This document shows, piece after piece, positions 17,650 through 26,858 of a DNA stretch of 64,000 bases. Origin of the DNA: Salipiger mucosus DSM 16094 (GTDB lineage: Bacteria > Pseudomonadota > Alphaproteobacteria > Rhodobacterales > Rhodobacteraceae). The first letter of the stretch is position 1. Each line of letters opens with the position of its first letter. The position numbers and the translations under genes were made by a program. The DNA is taken from positions 995,224 through 1,059,223 of the forward strand of contig NZ_KE557273.1 in the NCBI RefSeq assembly GCF_000442255.1, written 5' to 3'. The notes under the pieces were generated by a model. It saw only the letters and a list, made by a program, of their open reading frames with translations, made no database searches and was not told where the DNA came from.

Positions 17650-19551
17650 ATGAGCAGCCGCCAGATCGACGAGGTCCGCCGCCACAGCAAGGCCTTCGCC
17701 GAGATCGCCGACAAGGCCCTCGCACGCCGCATGAACACCGCCGCCGCCGGCGCCCCCGAGGCCCGCCGCGCGCTGGTCGAGAACGAGGCGCTCGAGGGCA
17801 TGGGCGCCCCGCCCGAGGCCTGGGAGGCGCAGTCCGTGGCCGAGGCCATCGTTCTGGCCGAGCTGCGCCCGGTCTACTTCGTCATGGAAGACGGCATCGA
17901 CCTCGACACCGACGTCGCGGGCGAACCCGAGCTGGTCCAGATGGTGCGCGACAACAAGCCCGGGCTGGAGACGCTCTGCGCCTCGGTCGGCCGCGTCGAT
18001 CTCATCAACCACTGGACGCTGCCCTACGGCGGCACCGGCTTTCTCATCGACGAGGACCTCGCGGTCACCAACCGCCACGTCGCCCGCCTCTTCGCCGAGG
18101 CGATCTGGAACGGCTTCCGCTTCAAGCGCGGCCGCTTCGGCCAGAACATGGAGGCGCGGCTCGACTACATGCAGCTGCACCGGTCCTCGGCCACCCGCCG
18201 CGCCGAGGTCGAGGAGGTGCTCTACATCGCGCAGGACCACGAGCCCGACTTCGCCCTCCTGCGCGTGCGCAGGCGTGACGAGGTCGCCCCCCTCACGCTC
18301 GGCGCCACGGCGGTGCAGGAGGGGCATCCCGTGGCCGTCGTCGGCTACCCGGCCGAGGATGGCGACCGCAACGAGAAGGACCTCATGGACCGCTACTTCG
18401 GCGGCGTCTACCAGGTGAAGCGCTTCGCCCCGGGCTTCGTCACCGGCCGCGACGACAACCGCGTCGTGCTCACCTCCGACTACACCTCGCTCGGCGGCAA
18501 TTCCGGCTCGCCGGTCATCTCGCTCGACACCGGCGAGGTGGTCGCGCTGCACTTCGCCGGCCGCTTCAAGGAGAACAACTTCGCCGTCACCTCCGACGTG
18601 CTCGCCGCCGCCCGGCGCGAGGTCGGCGGCCAGATCGCCGTCCCCGAGATGCCCCCCGCGACCGTGGAGACGCCCGCCGCCGACCTCTCGGGCCGCCCCG
18701 GCTACGACGCCGATTTCCTCGGCACCGGCGCGCTCTCGGTGCCGCTGCCGCGTCTTGGCGCCTGGGCGGGCGATGCCGCGCCCGTGGCAGGAACGGATGA
18801 CAAGATCCTGAGATACCGCAACTTTTCGGTGGTCCAGTCCTCCTCGCGGCGGCTTCCGCTGCTCACGGCGGTCAACATCGACGGCGCGCAGTCCAGGCGC
18901 CTCAAGCGGCGCGGCGGCTGGCGCCTCGACGGCCGCCTCGCGCCTGAGCACCAGGTCGGCAACCAGCTCTACAGCGCCAACCCGCTCGACCGTGGCCACA
19001 TGGTCCGCCGCCGCGATCCCGGCTGGGGCGACCACGCCGAGGAGGCCGAGCGCGACACCTTCCACTACACCAACTGCGCCCCCCAGCACCGCGACCTCAA
19101 CCAGCGCGACTGGCTGGGGCTCGAGGACTACATCCTCGAGGCCGCCGAGACCCGCGATTTCCGCGTCACCGTCTTCACCGGCCCGGTCTTCCGCGGCACC
19201 GACACCCGCCTGCGCGACCAGCCCGGCGCCGCCGAGGTCGCCATCCCCGAGGAGTTCTGGAAGGTCGCCGTCATCCTCGACGCCGCCACCGGGGCGCTCT
19301 CGGCCACGGGCTACGTCCTGTCGCACGGGCCGATGATCCGCGACCTCGTGGAAAGCCCCTTCGTCTTCGGCAGCTACCGCACCTACCAGGTGCAGGTGGC
19401 CCGCATCGAGGCCGAGACCGGCCTCGGCTTCGGCGCGCTGCCCGACCACGACCCGCTGGGTGCCGAGCTCTCCGCCGAGGCGCCCTTCGCGCAGGTCGCG
19501 CGCGAGATCGACGGCCCGGGCAGCCTGCTGCTCGCGCGCGGACCCGCCTGA
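17650..19551 (+). CDS. Trypsin-like protease fused to a DNA/RNA non-specific endonuclease (NUC1)
   Basis: A 633-residue two-enzyme fusion. Residues about 125-310 form a trypsin-like domain with H143 (VTNRHVA), D200 (HEPDFALL) and S285 (GGNSGSP). Residues about 385-610 form a NUC1/Serratia-type nuclease with the DRGH motif (447-450), followed by NCAPQHRDLNQRDW (475-488), which supplies the metal-binding asparagine. An N-terminal 120-residue helical part has no recognised domain. There is no signal peptide, so both activities would be cytoplasmic and need tight control. A protease that may activate the nuclease, flanked by a lipase and a second protease, suggests an abortive-infection-type effector (inference). 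Confidence 0.85.
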   Translation: MSSRQIDEVRRHSKAFAEIADKALARRMNTAAAGAPEARRALVENEALEGMGAPPEAWEAQSVAEAIVLAELRPVYFVMEDGIDLDTDVAGEPELVQMVRDNKPGLETLCASVGRVDLINHWTLPYGGTGFLIDEDLAVTNRHVARLFAEAIWNGFRFKRGRFGQNMEARLDYMQLHRSSATRRAEVEEVLYIAQDHEPDFALLRVRRRDEVAPLTLGATAVQEGHPVAVVGYPAEDGDRNEKDLMDRYFGGVYQVKRFAPGFVTGRDDNRVVLTSDYTSLGGNSGSPVISLDTGEVVALHFAGRFKENNFAVTSDVLAAARREVGGQIAVPEMPPATVETPAADLSGRPGYDADFLGTGALSVPLPRLGAWAGDAAPVAGTDDKILRYRNFSVVQSSSRRLPLLTAVNIDGAQSRRLKRRGGWRLDGRLAPEHQVGNQLYSANPLDRGHMVRRRDPGWGDHAEEAERDTFHYTNCAPQHRDLNQRDWLGLEDYILEAAETRDFRVTVFTGPVFRGTDTRLRDQPGAAEVAIPEEFWKVAVILDAATGALSATGYVLSHGPMIRDLVESPFVFGSYRTYQVQVARIEAETGLGFGALPDHDPLGAELSAEAPFAQVAREIDGPGSLLLARGPA

Positions 19552-19571
19552 CCACGACGAAAGGCCCGCCC

Positions 19572-21296
19572 ATGACCGAGTACGAGGACCGCAAGGGAGA
19601 GGGCTTCGGCCCCATGCTCGACGACGAGCTTCAGGCCGCCTCCGAGGCCGTCCGCCGTTTCGGCCCGGCCTCCATCGACGTGCTGCTCGACCGCATCGCC
19701 GAGGCCGAGGAGGAGGGCGCCCGCGCCAGCCCCGATGCCGTGGCCTCTCTCATGAAGACCTGCCGCAGCCGGCGCGGATTTGCCCAGATGCGCGAGCTGG
19801 CCGAGATCTTCGCCGCCCTCGACGATCCGCGCATCTGGCTCTTCCAGTGCCAGGCGCGCATCGACATGGGCGACCTGCGCCTCGCGGTGCACCGCCTCCA
19901 CCGGCTGCTCCACCTGGTGGGGCGCGACCGGAAGCTCACCAGCGAGGTGCTGGGCCTGCTCGGCCGCGCCCAGAAGCAGGAATTCGTCCTGCGCAGCGCC
20001 GCGGGCGATGCCGAGGCCGCCGAGGTGGCCCTGCGCGCCGCCATGCACCACTACGCCGAAGGCTACGCCCACGACCCCGCCTGGCACGGCGCCAACCTCG
20101 CCGCGCTCGCCTGGCGGGCCGAGCGCGAGGGCTTCGCGCTCGACGACAGCGCCGCCGCCATCGGCGCGCGGCTCGTGGCCGACATGGAGGCGCTGGCGGA
20201 CCCCAGCGCCTGGGACGTCGCCGCCCGCGCGCAGGGGCACATGGCGCAGGGCGACTGGCGGCAGGGGCGGCTCGATTACACCGACTACTTCTACCGCCTC
20301 GAGGAGGCCGAGGGGCAGCCCGCCGCCTTCCACATCTACGGCGACCTGCGGCAGCTGTCCGAGATCTGGCTCGGCGACGGCCCGGGCGGCGAGGGGCCGG
20401 CCAAGATCCTCGACACCCTGCGCAAGGCCATGGCCACCACCGCGCTGCCCGGCTGCGACGACAGCGACGTCTCGGACTTCCTCTCGGCCATGCAGACCCC
20501 CGGCGTCGACCAGGCCGAGGCCTTCGAGGAACTGCAGGCCATCGTCGCGCGCGGCGAGTTGATCCCGGTGCAGGAGATGTGTGCCATCGTCGAGAACCGC
20601 GACGCCGTCGCCCGCATCGCCGATGTCTCCGGCGCCCCGCGCGGCACCGGCTTCCTGCTCGACGGCGCGCCCTTCGGCACCCCCGGCGGGCAGCCGGTCT
20701 TCGTCACCAACAACCACGTGCTCGCCAGCGAACCCACCATGTCGGCCCAACGCGCCCCCGAGGACCTGCGCGTGCATTTCCTCAGCTGGGACGCGGCGCC
20801 CAACGCCGGCTTCACCATCGACAGGGTGCTGGCGGAATCGCCCGTGCGCCACGCCGACGGCACGCCGGGCCACGACATCACCATCGCGCTGCTGAAGGAC
20901 CTGCCGCCCTCGGCCCACGCCGCCCGGCTCAAGGTCCCGGCCGAGCACTTCCTGCGCCCGACTGCGGGCGGCGGCCCGCTGGGGCGGGTGCACCCCGTTG
21001 GCCACCCGATGGGCGGCGAGCTCTCGCTCAGCCTCGCGGGGAACGAGCTGGTGGACCACGAGCTCTACAAGGGCGATCGCGGCGTGCGGCGGCTGCACTA
21101 CAAGGCCAACACGCAGGAGGGCAGCTCTGGCAGCCCGGTCTTCGGCACCGGCGGGCACGTCGTCGGCGTCCACCGTGCCGCGACCCGGCACCCGATCACC
21201 GGCTCGCCGCTGCCGCCCGACCCGCACTACCACGTGAACGAGGGCATCGGCATCCGCTGCATCATCGCCTGGTTCCAGTCCCGCCCGGCGGCCTAG
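19572..21296 (+). CDS. TPR-like (DUF4071/TRAFs-binding-like) domain fused to trypsin-like protease
   Basis: A 574-residue protein. Residues about 50-290 are helical repeats resembling the bacterial MAP3K TRAFs-binding/TPR region (MDRx-like RQGRG pattern; YAEGYAHDPAWHGANLAAL). Residues about 355-560 are a trypsin-like protease with H382 (VTNNHVL), D435 (GHDITIALL) and S519 (QEGSSGSP). It starts 20 bases after the protease-nuclease gene, in the same direction. In described bacterial conflict systems helical sensor domains coupled to proteases act as signal relays; by analogy this could sense invasion and process the nuclease or the lipase (inference). The TPR naming is by pattern only. Confidence 0.75.
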   Translation: MTEYEDRKGEGFGPMLDDELQAASEAVRRFGPASIDVLLDRIAEAEEEGARASPDAVASLMKTCRSRRGFAQMRELAEIFAALDDPRIWLFQCQARIDMGDLRLAVHRLHRLLHLVGRDRKLTSEVLGLLGRAQKQEFVLRSAAGDAEAAEVALRAAMHHYAEGYAHDPAWHGANLAALAWRAEREGFALDDSAAAIGARLVADMEALADPSAWDVAARAQGHMAQGDWRQGRLDYTDYFYRLEEAEGQPAAFHIYGDLRQLSEIWLGDGPGGEGPAKILDTLRKAMATTALPGCDDSDVSDFLSAMQTPGVDQAEAFEELQAIVARGELIPVQEMCAIVENRDAVARIADVSGAPRGTGFLLDGAPFGTPGGQPVFVTNNHVLASEPTMSAQRAPEDLRVHFLSWDAAPNAGFTIDRVLAESPVRHADGTPGHDITIALLKDLPPSAHAARLKVPAEHFLRPTAGGGPLGRVHPVGHPMGGELSLSLAGNELVDHELYKGDRGVRRLHYKANTQEGSSGSPVFGTGGHVVGVHRAATRHPITGSPLPPDPHYHVNEGIGIRCIIAWFQSRPAA

Positions 21297-21299
21297 GGC

Positions 21300-21992
21300 T
21301 CAGGCCGCGCCGCCCGCCTCCGGCGCCAGCCCCGAGACCACCTCGCGCGCCAGCGCCCGCGTGATCCGGCGCCCCTTGCCAAGGCCCGCCGCATCCAGCG
21401 CCGCCACGACCTCCTGTGCCGTGGCGAAGCTGCGCGGCATGTGCCGCACGAGGTAGGGAATCACGTCCGGCCCCGGCACGATCTGGCGATCCCCGAAGAG
21501 CTTGGCCAGCACGGCGGCCAGCAGCGTGTCGTCGGGCTCGGGCAGGGTGGCCGAGGGCGTCCCCTCCATCCGGCTCGCGAGGTCCGGCAGGCTCAGCCCC
21601 CAGTGCTGCGGCGGCCGGTCGGCGGTCAGCAGCAGCGGCTGGCCCTGCGCCAGCGCGAGGTTGTGCAGGTGAAACAGCGCCTCCTCGGCGGCCCGGTCGC
21701 CCGCCACGGCGGCCACGTCCTCGACGCAGATCGGCGCCCCCGCCAGCGCCGGGATGTCCCGGCGCGGCAGCGCGGCGGCCTGCGCGATCTGCGCGCCGCT
21801 CTCGGCCGCCCAGACATGCGCGAGATGCGTCTTGCCCGCGCCCGGCGGGCCCACCAGCAGCAGCTTGCCCGCCGGCCAGTTGACCCAGTCCTCGACCAGC
21901 GCCACGGCCAGCCCGTTCGCGCGGCTCACGAAATAGTCCTCGCGGCCCAGGGCCGCGCGGGCGGGCAGGGGCAGGGGAAGCTGCTCGGCCAT
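21300..21992 (-). CDS. hdaA: DnaA-related regulatory ATPase HdaA
   Basis: A 230-residue DnaA-like AAA+ protein without the DNA-binding domain IV, the layout of Hda/HdaA, which with the beta clamp promotes hydrolysis of DnaA-ATP to limit replication initiation. The N-terminal QLPLPLP is a plausible clamp-binding peptide, the Walker A is GPPGAGKTHL (48-57), and the Walker B-like segment is ICVEDV (88-93), with an arginine-rich sensor region later. The downstream partner on this strand would be outside the cassette; upstream, 3 bases away, is the PerM-like gene, a usual neighbour in this family of bacteria. Confidence 0.85.
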   Translation of the reverse strand: MAEQLPLPLPARAALGREDYFVSRANGLAVALVEDWVNWPAGKLLLVGPPGAGKTHLAHVWAAESGAQIAQAAALPRRDIPALAGAPICVEDVAAVAGDRAAEEALFHLHNLALAQGQPLLLTADRPPQHWGLSLPDLASRMEGTPSATLPEPDDTLLAAVLAKLFGDRQIVPGPDVIPYLVRHMPRSFATAQEVVAALDAAGLGKGRRITRALAREVVSGLAPEAGGAA

Positions 21993-21995
21993 GGC

Positions 21996-23072
21996 TCAGG
22001 CGTCCTCGTCGCGCTCTCCCGGGGGCGAGCCCCGATAGAGACGGCTGTCCATGTACTGCTCGACCACGAAGCGTATGATGACCCCCAGCGCGGCGGCCAC
22101 CGGCACCGCCACCAGCATCCCCACGAAGCCGAAGAGCGAGCCGAAGACCGACAGCGCGAGGATCAGCCAGACCGGGTGCAGCCCCACCGAGGAGCCCACG
22201 AGGTTCGGCGTCAGGATGTTGCCCTCGACCACCTGGCCCACCTGGAAGATCACCACCACGGCCACGATCCAGTACCATTCGCCCCAGAACTGGAACAGCG
22301 CCAGCCCGATCGCCAGCGCCCCGCCGACGATGGCGCCGACGTAGGGGATGAAGGTCAGCAGCCCCGCGACCACGCCCACGACAAGGCCGAAGTTCAGCCC
22401 CACCGCCCAGAGCGCCACCGCGTAGTAGGTCCCCAGGATCAGGCAGACCGAGCCCATCCCCCGGATGAAGCCCGCCAGCGTATTGTCGATGTCATGCGCA
22501 AGGCGGCGGATCACCGGCGCATGCTCGCGCGGCAGCAGCTCGTCGATGCGCCCGACCATCCGGTCCCAGTCCAGCAGCAGGTAGACGGCGACCACCGGCA
22601 CGATCACGAAAAGCAGCACGATGTTCAGCAGCGAGGCCGCCGAGCTCAGCGCCGTGTTCAGCAGCTCGCCGCCCCGGTCGCGGATCGTGGTGCCGATTGT
22701 CGCCAGCGTCTCGCGCACCGGGCTGCCCTCGATCATGACCGAGGGGAACTGCTCGCTCAGAAAGGCCTGCAGGTCGCGGAAAAGCTGCGGCGCCGTCTCG
22801 ATCAGCTGCCCGGTCTGGCGCACCAGCGTCGGGATCACCGCGAGGAACAGCACCACGAACAGCAGGATCGCCGCCACGGTGATGATTCCCGTCGCCAGGC
22901 GGCGCGAGGCCCCCGCCGCCTCCAGCCGGTCCGCCACCGGGTCGAGGAAATAGGCCACGGCCCCGCCCAGCACGAAGGGCAGCAGCACGTCGCCGAGATA
23001 CCACAGCACCACGGCCAGCAGGACGGCCGAGATGCCCCAGTACTTCAGCTGTGTCCGCACCGGCAGCGCCAT
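21996..23072 (-). CDS. AI-2E/PerM family membrane protein
   Basis: A 358-residue integral membrane protein of the AI-2E transporter (PerM/UPF0118) family. The first helices (YWGISAVLLAVVLWYLGDVLLPFVLGG) are followed by the YFLDPVADRLE loop characteristic of the family, a central region of about 120 residues and a C-terminal helix set ending with VAAALGVIIRFVVEQY. Family members export small molecules such as autoinducer-2 or act in Na+/H+ exchange; which applies here cannot be told. The stop is 3 bases before the hdaA start on the same strand, so the two genes are co-transcribed. Confidence 0.85.
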   Translation of the reverse strand: MALPVRTQLKYWGISAVLLAVVLWYLGDVLLPFVLGGAVAYFLDPVADRLEAAGASRRLATGIITVAAILLFVVLFLAVIPTLVRQTGQLIETAPQLFRDLQAFLSEQFPSVMIEGSPVRETLATIGTTIRDRGGELLNTALSSAASLLNIVLLFVIVPVVAVYLLLDWDRMVGRIDELLPREHAPVIRRLAHDIDNTLAGFIRGMGSVCLILGTYYAVALWAVGLNFGLVVGVVAGLLTFIPYVGAIVGGALAIGLALFQFWGEWYWIVAVVVIFQVGQVVEGNILTPNLVGSSVGLHPVWLILALSVFGSLFGFVGMLVAVPVAAALGVIIRFVVEQYMDSRLYRGSPPGERDEDA

Positions 23073-23312
23073 GGACCGACCTCTTCGAAAATGCCTGACC
23101 CTTCATCGCGTGTCGGCGCGCCGGTTTCAAGCGGCGCATGGGGCAGGGCGGGGGCGTGTGGCGGCGCAGGACCCCGCGAGGGGCCGTGCCGGCTCGAAGC
23201 GCGGACCGCGTCCCGAGGGCGCGCGTCTCTGCAATCGCCTCGCTCCGCGCGAGCGGACAAAGCGACCGCTCACTATCTCGATAACTTAGGCAGTGCTTCG
23301 CTTGCGCAGCAG

Positions 23313-24215
23313 TTACCTGTAGCTTTCAATTGAAGAACGCCTGACGCGGACATGTGACAACCCCACAGAGGCAAGAAATGCCCGCATCCACTCAAGATTT
23401 GTAAGGTTCTTAGGGCCAAGTATGACTTCTTCAATCGCGTCTTTAGCTGGGTCCGCAATGAGAGATGTAATGTAGGGGCGCACCGAAAAATCATCGGCGA
23501 AGTACTCGATGTCTGGCAGTGCAGCTTTGTGACGATAGCGAACCAAACGCCATTCACATTCCTCACGGAAATGCACTGGCTTGGTGCCGTAGATCTGAAA
23601 GTGAAGCGGAGCGAGTGATTTCAGAAGTCGCGCTAGAATTTCAGATGCGCTATCATTTTCGCTTTTGAATAATTTAGCCTCTTGTTGGCGATCCGCCAGA
23701 ACCTGCAAGGCACGCTCCTTTGTCATTCCATCGTTAAGACGTGCAAAGGCACCAAATTTTCCGAACTCTGCTACCACCGCATCTGCGACTGGTTTGAGCG
23801 ACTTCTGTAGACCTTCTTCACCATAATCTACTTTCACCAAATCATAGAAATTTGCTCCAAAACTAACTTGGCCAAAGTCTTTGCTAAGCAAATCGGGTGA
23901 GAACCCCAGAGCTATACCTGACCCGTCTCGACCATAGGACCGCCATTGACTCAAGAGGTCGCCTTTTTCAGAAAGGCAGAAGGCAAAGCCTTCGGTTGAG
24001 TCGGCGTAACCCTCCACAATAACTGAAATCACATCTATTAGTTCCGGAGGCAAACCAGTGTCTCGAAGAAGTTGAGAAAATACTTTGCCAACAACTCGAC
24101 CTTCAAGCGTGTCATTCGCCGAAGACAGAGCCGACAGCCGTAACTGTCGTTTCTGAAGTATAGAGAATCCGGTTTGTGTTCCGCAATAGTGAAACAACAG
24201 TCTATTATTTGTCAT
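23313..24215 (-). CDS. DUF2971 family protein on a low-GC islet
   Basis: A 300-residue protein matching DUF2971: an N-terminal FHYCGTQTGFSILQKRQLRLSAL...NDTLE, a central CLSEKGDLLSQWRSYGRDGSGIALGF and a C-terminal EECEWRLVRY. The family is common beside toxin and defence genes; its biochemistry is not established. Base composition is clearly lower in GC than everything around it, and its codon use (many A/T third positions) differs from the neighbours, a strong sign of recent acquisition. It stands alone between the perM promoter side and a methyltransferase, with no visible integrase or attachment repeats. Confidence 0.8.
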   Translation of the reverse strand: MTNNRLLFHYCGTQTGFSILQKRQLRLSALSSANDTLEGRVVGKVFSQLLRDTGLPPELIDVISVIVEGYADSTEGFAFCLSEKGDLLSQWRSYGRDGSGIALGFSPDLLSKDFGQVSFGANFYDLVKVDYGEEGLQKSLKPVADAVVAEFGKFGAFARLNDGMTKERALQVLADRQQEAKLFKSENDSASEILARLLKSLAPLHFQIYGTKPVHFREECEWRLVRYRHKAALPDIEYFADDFSVRPYITSLIADPAKDAIEEVILGPKNLTNLEWMRAFLASVGLSHVRVRRSSIESYR

Positions 24216-24392
24216 CGAGCGCGTCCCATTTACAAGAACAGGCGATGCTCACGTCGTTTGGCATGCCCACAAAAAACCAAGTTTCTGATAAAGGAATGCC
24301 GGAAACAAGGCCCTGACCGGAACCCGTGGCAGGCGGCGTGGCCCGCTTGTGCTATGATGGGGGCATCCATTTTCGGAAGACGGGAGGGGGCC

Positions 24393-25193
24393 ATGAGTAT
24401 CGAGGAGGAAGACGCCGCCACCGGCCAGATCACGGCCGATGCAGCGCGAGTTTACGAAGACTTCTTTGTTCCCGCGCTCTTCGGGCAGTTCGCGCCCTGG
24501 CTGGTCGAGGCCGCGGGCCTGCGCGAAGGAGACCGGGCGCTGGACGTGGCGACCGGGACCGGCGTCGTCGCGCGTGCCGCCCTGGAACGCGGCGCGCGCG
24601 TCACGGCGGTCGACATCAACGAGGGGATGCTCAGCGTCGCGCGGGACCTCGCGCCGGAGGCGACCTTCCGTGTCGCCGCCGCCGAGGACCTGCCGTTCGA
24701 GGATGGGTCCTTCGACGCGGTGACCTGCCAGTTCGCGCTCATGTTCTTCGAGGACCGCGTCCGGGCCCTGCGCGAGATGAAGCGCGTCTGCCGTCCCGGG
24801 GGGCATGTCGCCGTGTCGGTCTTCGCACCCTGGCAGGAGTCGCCCGGCTACCGTGACCTGATTCCCCTGCTGTCCGAGGTCATGGGCCCACCCGCCGGAG
24901 AGGCGCTGAAGGCGCCCTTCGTGCTGGGCGGGGATGGCGTGCTCGCCGGTCTCCTGTCCGAGGCGGGCCTCGCCGGAGCCGAGATCCGGCGCAAGACCGG
25001 GCAGGTGCGGCACGCCTCGCTCGACGCATGGCTCGACACCGAGATCGGCGGCTGGACCCTTGCCGGCGCCGCCACGCCCCGGATCATGCAGACCCTGAAA
25101 GCGGCGGCGCCGGACCGGCTGGGCCGGTATCGCAACGACGACGGAACGCTCTGCTTCGAGTCTCCCGCGATCTTCGCGGTGGCCGAGGTCTGA
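24393..25193 (+). CDS. Class I SAM-dependent methyltransferase (UbiE/type 11-like)
   Basis: A 266-residue protein with the methyltransferase 11 core: motif [17 protein letters not shown] (49-64), the acidic loop [10 protein letters not shown], post-motif [24 protein letters not shown], and [13 protein letters not shown]. It transfers a methyl group from SAM to an unknown small molecule. The start ATG at 24393 has GGGAGGGGG just upstream; longer in-frame readings into the low-GC zone are not supported. It is a single gene, followed by the unusual repeats and proS. Confidence 0.85.
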   Translation: MSIEEEDAATGQITADAARVYEDFFVPALFGQFAPWLVEAAGLREGDRALDVATGTGVVARAALERGARVTAVDINEGMLSVARDLAPEATFRVAAAEDLPFEDGSFDAVTCQFALMFFEDRVRALREMKRVCRPGGHVAVSVFAPWQESPGYRDLIPLLSEVMGPPAGEALKAPFVLGGDGVLAGLLSEAGLAGAEIRRKTGQVRHASLDAWLDTEIGGWTLAGAATPRIMQTLKAAAPDRLGRYRNDDGTLCFESPAIFAVAEV

Positions 25194-25233
25194 ACGCCGG
25201 GCCTCCGCGTCCTGCAGATCGCCGCTTTCGCCA

Positions 25234-25264
25234 CTCCCGTACGGCAACCCCGTACGTCCGGTAC
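25234..25264 (+). repeat. First copy of a 31-bp structured direct repeat upstream of proS
   Basis: This 31-base unit begins CTCCCGTACGG and ends CCCCGTACGTCCGGTAC. It can fold as CGTACGG-loop-CCGTACG (7-base stem, 5-base loop) and contains three GTAC cores. The second copy at 25303-25333 is identical at 28 of 31 positions, the three differences being in the loop. Confidence 0.8.
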
Positions 25265-25302
25265 ATCAGCGCCGCCGCCCGGGCCGGGCGCCCGCCCGCG
25301 CG

Positions 25303-25333
25303 CTCCCGTACGGTTTCCCCGTACGTCCGGTAC
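25303..25333 (+). repeat. Second copy of the 31-bp structured direct repeat
   Basis: Same unit as 25234-25264, starting 69 bases downstream of it. The loop reads TTTCC instead of CAACC while both stem arms are unchanged. It lies 108 bases before the proS start, so it may be an operator or part of the proS leader RNA. Confidence 0.8.
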
Positions 25334-25441
25334 TGTCCCCGCGGGGACCGCCGCGCGAGGACGCGCGCCGTGCGGGCTCTTGCTCTCGCGGCACGCATCG
25401 CCTACGCCGTCCCGAACAGTCATCTTCCGGGAGGCCCGCCC

Positions 25442-26785
25442 ATGCGCCTGAGCCGCTATTTCCTGCCCGTTCTCAAGGAAACGCCCGCCGAGGCGCAGAT
25501 CGTGTCGCACCGCTACATGCTGCGCGCCGGCATGATCAAGCAGGCCTCGGCCGGCATCTATTCCTGGCTGCCGCTGGGCTACCGCGTGTTGCGCAAGATC
25601 GAGGAGATCATCCACGAGGAGCAGGCCCGCGCCGGTCACATCCCCATGCTGATGCCCACGATCCAGTCCTCGGACCTCTGGCAGGAGTCGGGCCGCTACG
25701 ACGCCTACGGCCCCGAGATGCTGCGCATCCGCGACCGGCACGACCGGGACATGCTCTTCACGCCCACGGCCGAAGAGCTCATCACCGATATTTTCCGTAG
25801 CCACGTCAGCAGTTACAAGGATCTGCCGCTGACGCTCTACCAGATCCAGTGGAAGTTCCGCGACGAGATCCGCCCGCGCTTCGGCGTGATGCGCGGCCGC
25901 GAATTCTACATGAAGGACGGCTACAACTTCGACCTCACGAAAGAGGACGCGCTGCACGCCTACAACCGTCACCTCGTCAGCTACCTGCGCACCTACGAGC
26001 GCATGGGCCTGCAGGCGATCCCGATGCGCGCCGACAGTGGCCCCATCGGCGGCGACGACACGCACGAGTTCCTCGTGCTGGCCGAGACGGGCGAGTCCGA
26101 GGTCTTCTACGACAGCGAGATCACCGAGCTGACCTTCGGCAACCGCGAGATCGACTACGACAGCCACGAGCAGTGCCGCGCCGTGCTCGAGGAGTTCACC
26201 TCGCGCTACGCCCGCACCGACGAGACCCACGACGAGGCGCTCTTCGACCAGGTCCCCGAAGACCGCCGCCGCACCGCCCGCGGCATCGAGGTCGGCCAGA
26301 TCTTCTACTTCGGCACCAAGTATTCCGATGCGATGGGCGCCACGGTTTCGGACCGCGAGGGCAACCAGGTGCCGGTGCACATGGGCTCGCACGGCATTGG
26401 CGTGTCGCGCCTGCTGGGTGCGATCATCGAGGCAAGTCACGACGATAAAGGGATTATCTGGCCCGAAGGCGTGACGCCCTTCCACTGCGGCATCGTCAAC
26501 CTCAAGGCCGGCGACGCCGAGGCGGACAAGGCCTGCGAGGCGATCTACGCCGCGCTCCGCGCCATCGGTCTCGACCCGCTCTACGACGACACCGAGGAGC
26601 GCGCGGGCGCCAAGTTCGCCACCATGGACCTCATCGGCCTGCCGTGGCGGATCACCGTGGGGCCGCGCGGGCTCAAGAACGGCGTGGTCGAGCTCACCTC
26701 GCGCCGCACCGGCGAGAGCGAGGAACTGCCGCCCGAGGAGGCCGTGCAGCGCATTGCCGCCATCTACGGGCTCGCGCAGGCCTGA
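25442..26785 (+). CDS. proS: Prolyl-tRNA synthetase (short alphaproteobacterial type)
   Basis: A 447-residue class II aminoacyl-tRNA synthetase charging tRNA-Pro. Motif 1 lies around [22 protein letters not shown], motif 2 around [28 protein letters not shown], and motif 3 is [14 protein letters not shown]. At about 450 residues it lacks the roughly 180-residue editing insertion of the E. coli enzyme, as usual in alphaproteobacteria. The start has GGGAGG 9 bases upstream. The duplicated GTAC-hairpin element just upstream is not a usual proS feature. Confidence 0.95.
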   Translation: MRLSRYFLPVLKETPAEAQIVSHRYMLRAGMIKQASAGIYSWLPLGYRVLRKIEEIIHEEQARAGHIPMLMPTIQSSDLWQESGRYDAYGPEMLRIRDRHDRDMLFTPTAEELITDIFRSHVSSYKDLPLTLYQIQWKFRDEIRPRFGVMRGREFYMKDGYNFDLTKEDALHAYNRHLVSYLRTYERMGLQAIPMRADSGPIGGDDTHEFLVLAETGESEVFYDSEITELTFGNREIDYDSHEQCRAVLEEFTSRYARTDETHDEALFDQVPEDRRRTARGIEVGQIFYFGTKYSDAMGATVSDREGNQVPVHMGSHGIGVSRLLGAIIEASHDDKGIIWPEGVTPFHCGIVNLKAGDAEADKACEAIYAALRAIGLDPLYDDTEERAGAKFATMDLIGLPWRITVGPRGLKNGVVELTSRRTGESEELPPEEAVQRIAAIYGLAQA

Positions 26786-26858
26786 CAGCGGGCCCGCACT
26801 GCGCTAGACTGACCTCCATCGTGCCCCCGCCAAGAGGGCGCATGGAGGCAGAGCGGAT

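Noticed and set aside
23073..24392. Prophage or integrative element around the DUF2971 gene
   Set aside because: Only one low-GC gene; no integrase, tRNA target or flanking repeats were seen.
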